Part shown: positions 61,021 through 64,000 of the stretch, piece after piece | How the letters are laid out: every line of letters starts with the position of its first letter | Position numbering within the stretch: position 1 is the first letter of the stretch | Assembly: GCF_035920365.1 (NCBI RefSeq) | Contig: NZ_CP109150.1 | Coordinates: 1,488,001-1,552,000, forward strand | DNA length: 64,000 nucleotides | Reading direction: 5' to 3' | Source of the DNA: Micromonospora sp. NBC_01740 | Lineage (GTDB): Bacteria > Actinomycetota > Actinomycetes > Mycobacteriales > Micromonosporaceae | The notes under the pieces: generated by a model | Seen by the model: the letters and a program-made list of their open reading frames with translations, nothing else | Databases searched by the model: none | What the model was told of the DNA's origin: nothing | Made by a program: the position numbers and the translations under genes

Positions 61021-61671
61021 TCAGGCGGTGGCGAAGGCTGCGCGGCGGCGCGCGTCCACCTCGGCGGCCAGCGCCGGGGCCCGCTCCAGCGCCTCCGGGT
61101 GACCGCAGGCGGCGAGCCAGTTCGCCAGCATCAGGTGACCGCCCTCGGTCAGCACCGACTCCGGGTGGAACTGGACACCCTCGATCGGCAGCGTACGGTG
61201 CCGCATCGCCATCACCACCCCGGAACCCGTCCAGCCGGTGACCTCCAGCTCCTCGGGCAGCGTCTCGGGCAGCACGGCGAGCGAGTGGTAGCGGGTGGCG
61301 GTGAACGGGTCCGGCAGACCGGCGAGCACCCCGGTGCCGTGGTGGCGCACCTCGGAGGTCTTGCCGTGCAGCAACTCGGGGGCGCGGGTCACCGTGGCGC
61401 CGAATGCCTCACCGATCGCCTGGTGACCCAGGCAGACACCGAAGATCGGCAGCTCGCCCCCGTACGCGCGGATGACGTCGAGGCAGATGCCGGCGCGGTC
61501 GGGGCTGCCGGGGCCGGGCGAGAGCAGGACGCCGGCCGCGCCGACCCTGCCCACCTCGGCGACCTCGATCTCGTCGTTGCGCCGGACGTCGCAGTCCACG
61601 CCGAGCTGGCCCAGGTACTGCACGATGTTGAAGACGAACGAGTCGTAGTTGTCGATCACCAGGACACGCAT
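61021..61671 (-). CDS. trpG: aminodeoxychorismate/anthranilate synthase component II
   Basis: A 216-residue glutamine amidotransferase. The triad is C80 (FGVCLGHQAIGEAFG), H169 and E171 (GVQFHPES); LLSPGPGSPDRAGI is the oxyanion loop. It supplies ammonia to component I for anthranilate or aminodeoxychorismate, so it could serve tryptophan or folate. It has no partner gene here, as in other actinobacteria where trpG/pabA sits beside pknB. Last gene of a minus-strand operon with the sortase (7-base gap to the small membrane gene). Confidence 0.93.
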   Translation of the reverse strand: MRVLVIDNYDSFVFNIVQYLGQLGVDCDVRRNDEIEVAEVGRVGAAGVLLSPGPGSPDRAGICLDVIRAYGGELPIFGVCLGHQAIGEAFGATVTRAPELLHGKTSEVRHHGTGVLAGLPDPFTATRYHSLAVLPETLPEELEVTGWTGSGVVMAMRHRTLPIEGVQFHPESVLTEGGHLMLANWLAACGHPEALERAPALAAEVDARRRAAFATA

Positions 61672-61678
61672 CAGGGGC

Positions 61679-61966
61679 TCACTCGTCCGGGGAGGCAGGC
61701 GGGGTGTTGTTCTGGTCGGTGTCGTACGGCAACTCGTGCTCGTCGCCGGGCGGGGCGTCGCCGCTCTCCCCGCCGCCCGGCACCGAGTCGCCGCCGGGAT
61801 CGCCGGCGTCCTGGGTGACCTGCACGTCGTCGAAGGGCAGCAGGGGCTCGGCCCACGGGAACACCACGTACCAGAGCAGGGCCACCATCGCGCTGGTGAT
61901 CAGCAGGCTGCCGACGAGCTTGCCGGGCAGCCCGAAGGGGAGCTTGCGCCAGATCCAGCCGTACAC
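61679..61966 (-). CDS. small membrane protein between sortase and trpG (95 aa)
   Basis: One membrane helix (about 15-36, GKLVGSLLITSAMVALLWYV) after a basic start (MYGWIWRKLPFGL), then an acidic, Gly/Asp/Pro-rich tail that would face outward. The GTG start is two bases after the sortase stop. Small proteins of this plan are conserved at this locus in actinobacteria; no function is known. Confidence 0.75.
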   Translation of the reverse strand: MYGWIWRKLPFGLPGKLVGSLLITSAMVALLWYVVFPWAEPLLPFDDVQVTQDAGDPGGDSVPGGGESGDAPPGDEHELPYDTDQNNTPPASPDE

Positions 61967-61968
61967 CG

Positions 61969-64000
61969 TCAGGCCCCCAGTTCCGCCGGGCGCCCCGCCG
62001 ACTTCGGCTGACTGCGCGTCAGCTCGGCGTGGATGATCAGGCGTTGGTAGTTGTCGAACTTCGGGTTGCAGGTGGTCAGGGTGAGCATCGACCTGGTCGG
62101 CTTCTGCCCGGGCTTGCCCGGCACGGGCGCCACGACCTCGACCTGGGTGGGCTTGACGATCCGGCTCTGGGTCACCTTGTAGACGTGCCAGTCGGTCTTG
62201 CCCTCCACCACGATGGCGTCCCCGTCGTTCAGCTCGTCGAGCCGCCAGAAGGTGGCCCGGTTGCGGTGCCCGGCGACGGAGAAGTTGCCGACCTGGCCCG
62301 GCAGGGCGCTGGAGGGGTAGTGGCCCGGCGCGTACCGGATGTCCTTCTGGGTGACACCCTCGACGACGACCCAGTTCTTGTCGAGCTTGGGGATGTAGAG
62401 CCCGGCGATGGGCTTGCCCTGCACGGGCGGCTTCGGCTTGGCGGACGCGCTGGCGGACGGTGCCACAGTCGGGTCGCCCTCGGGGCCCCAGGCCTGCGCC
62501 AGTTGCTGGCTGAGGTCGTTCTGGTGCGCGTCGACGATCGCGGACTTGCCCCAGACCTCGTAGCCGGCGAAGAGCAGCACCACCAGGCCGAAGGTGATCA
62601 GCAGTTCGCCGCTGACCCGGATGCCGGTACGCAGCCGGGAGCCCAGCGACGGCCGGGTGAGCTCCGAGTAGACGCTCTTGTAGCCCTCACCGGTCTGCTC
62701 CGGGCGCAACTGGACCACCCGCTCGCCCCGGCGTGGCCGAGGCTGCTCGGCGGGAGTGTCGGAGCCCTCCGGCTCGTCCGTCTTCGGAGGACGCGGCACC
62801 GCGCCCATCAGGGCGGTCGACTCGACGAGCGCGGCCGGGGCGGTCGGCGTACGCCCGGAGACGGCCGGGATCAGGGCGGTGGCCCCGGGATCGACGTCGC
62901 GGCCCGGGCCGGCCGGGGAGACCGGGGTCGACGGGCCGTTGGCCGACGCGCCCACCTTCGGGATGAAGGCGGTCGGCGCGTCGGCGGCCGGCCGGCCTTC
63001 CCTGGCGGCGGCCCGATCGACCGGCGGACGGACGGAGCGGTCGCCGCCGGGACCGGTGGCCCCGGTGGCGCCCGGCAGCCGGAGATCGTCGGACGGCGAC
63101 GCGGGGTGCGGTGGGGTGGCCGGCCGGACCGGGCCGGCACCGGGCCACGGCGCTGGCCCGCCGGCACCGGCCCGGGCGGACGGGCCGGAATCGGTCGGGC
63201 TGACATGGCGGAGGTCGGCGGGCTCCGGCCGACGGTCGGCGGGCCCCGGCCGACCGAAGTCGGCAGGGTCGGGCCGGTCGAAGTCGCCGCCTCCACGCCG
63301 ATCGAAGTCGGCGGGCCGGGAACGATCGGCATCGGCGGGCCGGGAGCGGTCGAAGTCAGCGGGCCGGGAGTGGCCGAGGTCAGCGAGCCGGTCGTAGCGC
63401 GAAGGCGCTGGGCGGCCGAGGTCGCCGGACCCGCGCCGGTCGAAGCCGGACCCATGCCGGTCGAAGCCGGACCCATGCCGGTCGAAGCCGGACCCGCGCC
63501 GGTCGGATTCGGCGGGCCCAAGGCGGCCGAAGTCCGTGGTCTCCTCGCGGCCGAAGTCGGCAGGACCGGAGCGGCCAGGCTCGGCAGGACCGGGGCGGCC
63601 GGGCTCGGCAGGACCGGGGCGACCGGGGTCGACAGGGCCGCGCCGGTCGGAGTCGGCGGAGCCGGGCCGCCCGAAGTTGGCGGGCCAGGGACGGCCGTGG
63701 TCCGCCGGACCGGGACGGCCGGGCTCGGTGGGCCGGGCGGGGCTGCCGGCGGAGCGGGTCGGGTCGGCGCTCGGCGGGAAATGGCCGAGGTTCGCGGGAC
63801 GGCCGGGCTCCGGTGCCGGGCGGGTCGGGTCGGGCGTGGCGCGAGACCATCCGGCGGAGGGGCCGGCAGGCGCGCGAGCGTCGCCGGCGGCCGGGTCGGG
63901 CCCGTGGGGCGGACGGGGAGCCGGGGAGCGGGGCGGGAGCGTGGGCTCCGGCCAGGCGCCGGCCGGGGTCGGGCGGGCCGGGGCGGGCCCTGGCCGGTCG
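61969..64000 (-). CDS. class E sortase with a very long repetitive N-terminal extension (5' end outside the window)
   Basis: The C-terminal part is a class E sortase: one membrane helix ([20 protein letters not shown]), then the sortase barrel with catalytic His in [12 protein letters not shown], Cys in [13 protein letters not shown] (codon 62068-62070) and Arg in YQRLII. It would cleave LAXTG-like signals and join proteins to the wall. The frame has a GTG at 62955, but upstream of it there is no stop and no ATG, GTG or TTG up to 64000, so the visible protein is at least 676 residues and incomplete. The extra part is Pro/Gly/Arg/Asp-rich with [21 protein letters not shown] and SRPADFDR repeats, and motifs TAFIPKV and TALIPAV. 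Confidence 0.85.
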   Translation of the reverse strand, partial: DRPGPAPARPTPAGAWPEPTLPPRSPAPRPPHGPDPAAGDARAPAGPSAGWSRATPDPTRPAPEPGRPANLGHFPPSADPTRSAGSPARPTEPGRPGPADHGRPWPANFGRPGSADSDRRGPVDPGRPGPAEPGRPGPAEPGRSGPADFGREETTDFGRLGPAESDRRGSGFDRHGSGFDRHGSGFDRRGSGDLGRPAPSRYDRLADLGHSRPADFDRSRPADADRSRPADFDRRGGGDFDRPDPADFGRPGPADRRPEPADLRHVSPTDSGPSARAGAGGPAPWPGAGPVRPATPPHPASPSDDLRLPGATGATGPGGDRSVRPPVDRAAAREGRPAADAPTAFIPKVGASANGPSTPVSPAGPGRDVDPGATALIPAVSGRTPTAPAALVESTALMGAVPRPPKTDEPEGSDTPAEQPRPRRGERVVQLRPEQTGEGYKSVYSELTRPSLGSRLRTGIRVSGELLITFGLVVLLFAGYEVWGKSAIVDAHQNDLSQQLAQAWGPEGDPTVAPSASASAKPKPPVQGKPIAGLYIPKLDKNWVVVEGVTQKDIRYAPGHYPSSALPGQVGNFSVAGHRNRATFWRLDELNDGDAIVVEGKTDWHVYKVTQSRIVKPTQVEVVAPVPGKPGQKPTRSMLTLTTCNPKFDNYQRLIIHAELTRSQPKSAGRPAELGA
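63215..63740. repeat. coding repeats in the sortase N-terminal extension
   Basis: Imperfect units of about 21-42 bp. Two identical neighbouring 21-bp units encode FDRHGSG (about 63442-63485), another group encodes RPADFDRS (about 63283-63375), and a third encodes PGRPGPAE (about 63560-63640). All keep the minus-strand sortase frame. Confidence 0.75.

Noticed and set aside
62756..63397. Plus-strand open frame with Arg/Ser-rich repeats
   Set aside because: It is the mirror of the minus-strand coding repeats of the sortase extension; the repeat period keeps several frames open by chance.
63215..63740. Possible CRISPR array
   Set aside because: The repeats are imperfect, adjoining, without spacers of constant length, and read through in the sortase frame.

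Overview
The window comes from a high-GC actinomycete, most likely Micromonospora or a close relative in the Micromonosporaceae. Codon third positions are almost all G or C. Starts are often GTG or TTG, and many genes overlap by four bases (ATGA or GTGA). The left edge holds a DLW-39-type mini-protein and tRNA-Ala(TGC), which in actinobacteria usually lie just after gyrA. The right part holds the fhaA-fhaB-pstP-rodA-pbpA-pknA-pknB-trpG-sortase block. The window is therefore close to the chromosomal origin, and a parS-like site at 13467-13482 fits that.

Left part (1-20700): a minus-strand operon of acetyltransferase, HAD phosphatase and methyltransferase; threonylcarbamoyl-AMP synthase and a CBS protein; an MBL-fold hydrolase; a very large P-type ATPase whose first half looks like a decayed second ATPase; an MFS exporter behind a MerR-type operator; an NAD(P)-binding protein; a YbaK-type editing protein, a DsbA/FrnE thioredoxin-fold protein, SufE, a second CBS protein and ProS; a roadblock pair; an SGNH hydrolase with an amidohydrolase-like fragment; and an SseA-type sulfurtransferase.

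Middle part (20700-33200): an ECF sigma factor translationally coupled to a membrane-anchored beta-propeller-like protein; a TetR/FAD-monooxygenase divergon with clear palindromic operators; VanZ and an MFS protein in tail-to-tail overlap; and a leucine/isovalerate catabolic cluster (TetR, biotin carboxylase, HMG-CoA lyase, carboxyltransferase, acyl-CoA dehydrogenase). That cluster is interrupted by a secreted snapalysin on the other strand and has no visible biotin carrier protein or methylglutaconyl-CoA hydratase.

Right-middle part (33200-50400): an XRE/STAND/TPR regulator, a MarR-YceI pair, a glutamate-cysteine ligase-like enzyme, membrane proteins, two PASTA proteins without kinase domains separated by an 81-bp tandem repeat, an XRE(DUF5753)-DUF397 pair behind long inverted repeats, a secreted S8 protease with a P domain, and a WecG-type glycosyltransferase coupled to an epimerase.

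Right end (50400-64000): tRNA-Leu(CAG), then the growth and cell-wall signalling operon. FHA adaptors, the PP2C phosphatase, a RodA/FtsW glycosyltransferase, a class B PBP and two Ser/Thr kinases work together to control peptidoglycan elongation and division. After it come a YdcF/SanA-like protein, a small membrane protein, and on the minus strand TrpG/PabA, a small membrane protein and a class E sortase. The sortase reading frame stays open to the window edge as a long repetitive N-terminal extension.

Across the window at least nine genes start 6 to 8 bases after a TANNNT -10 hexamer and have no ribosome binding site, which is the signature of leaderless transcripts. Several palindromic intergenic elements (GGAAGGGCCCTTCC type; TTGATCATGAAGTT hairpin; 81-bp unit) look like genome-wide repeats of the lineage. 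No prophage, insertion sequence, CRISPR array, rRNA or integrase was seen.
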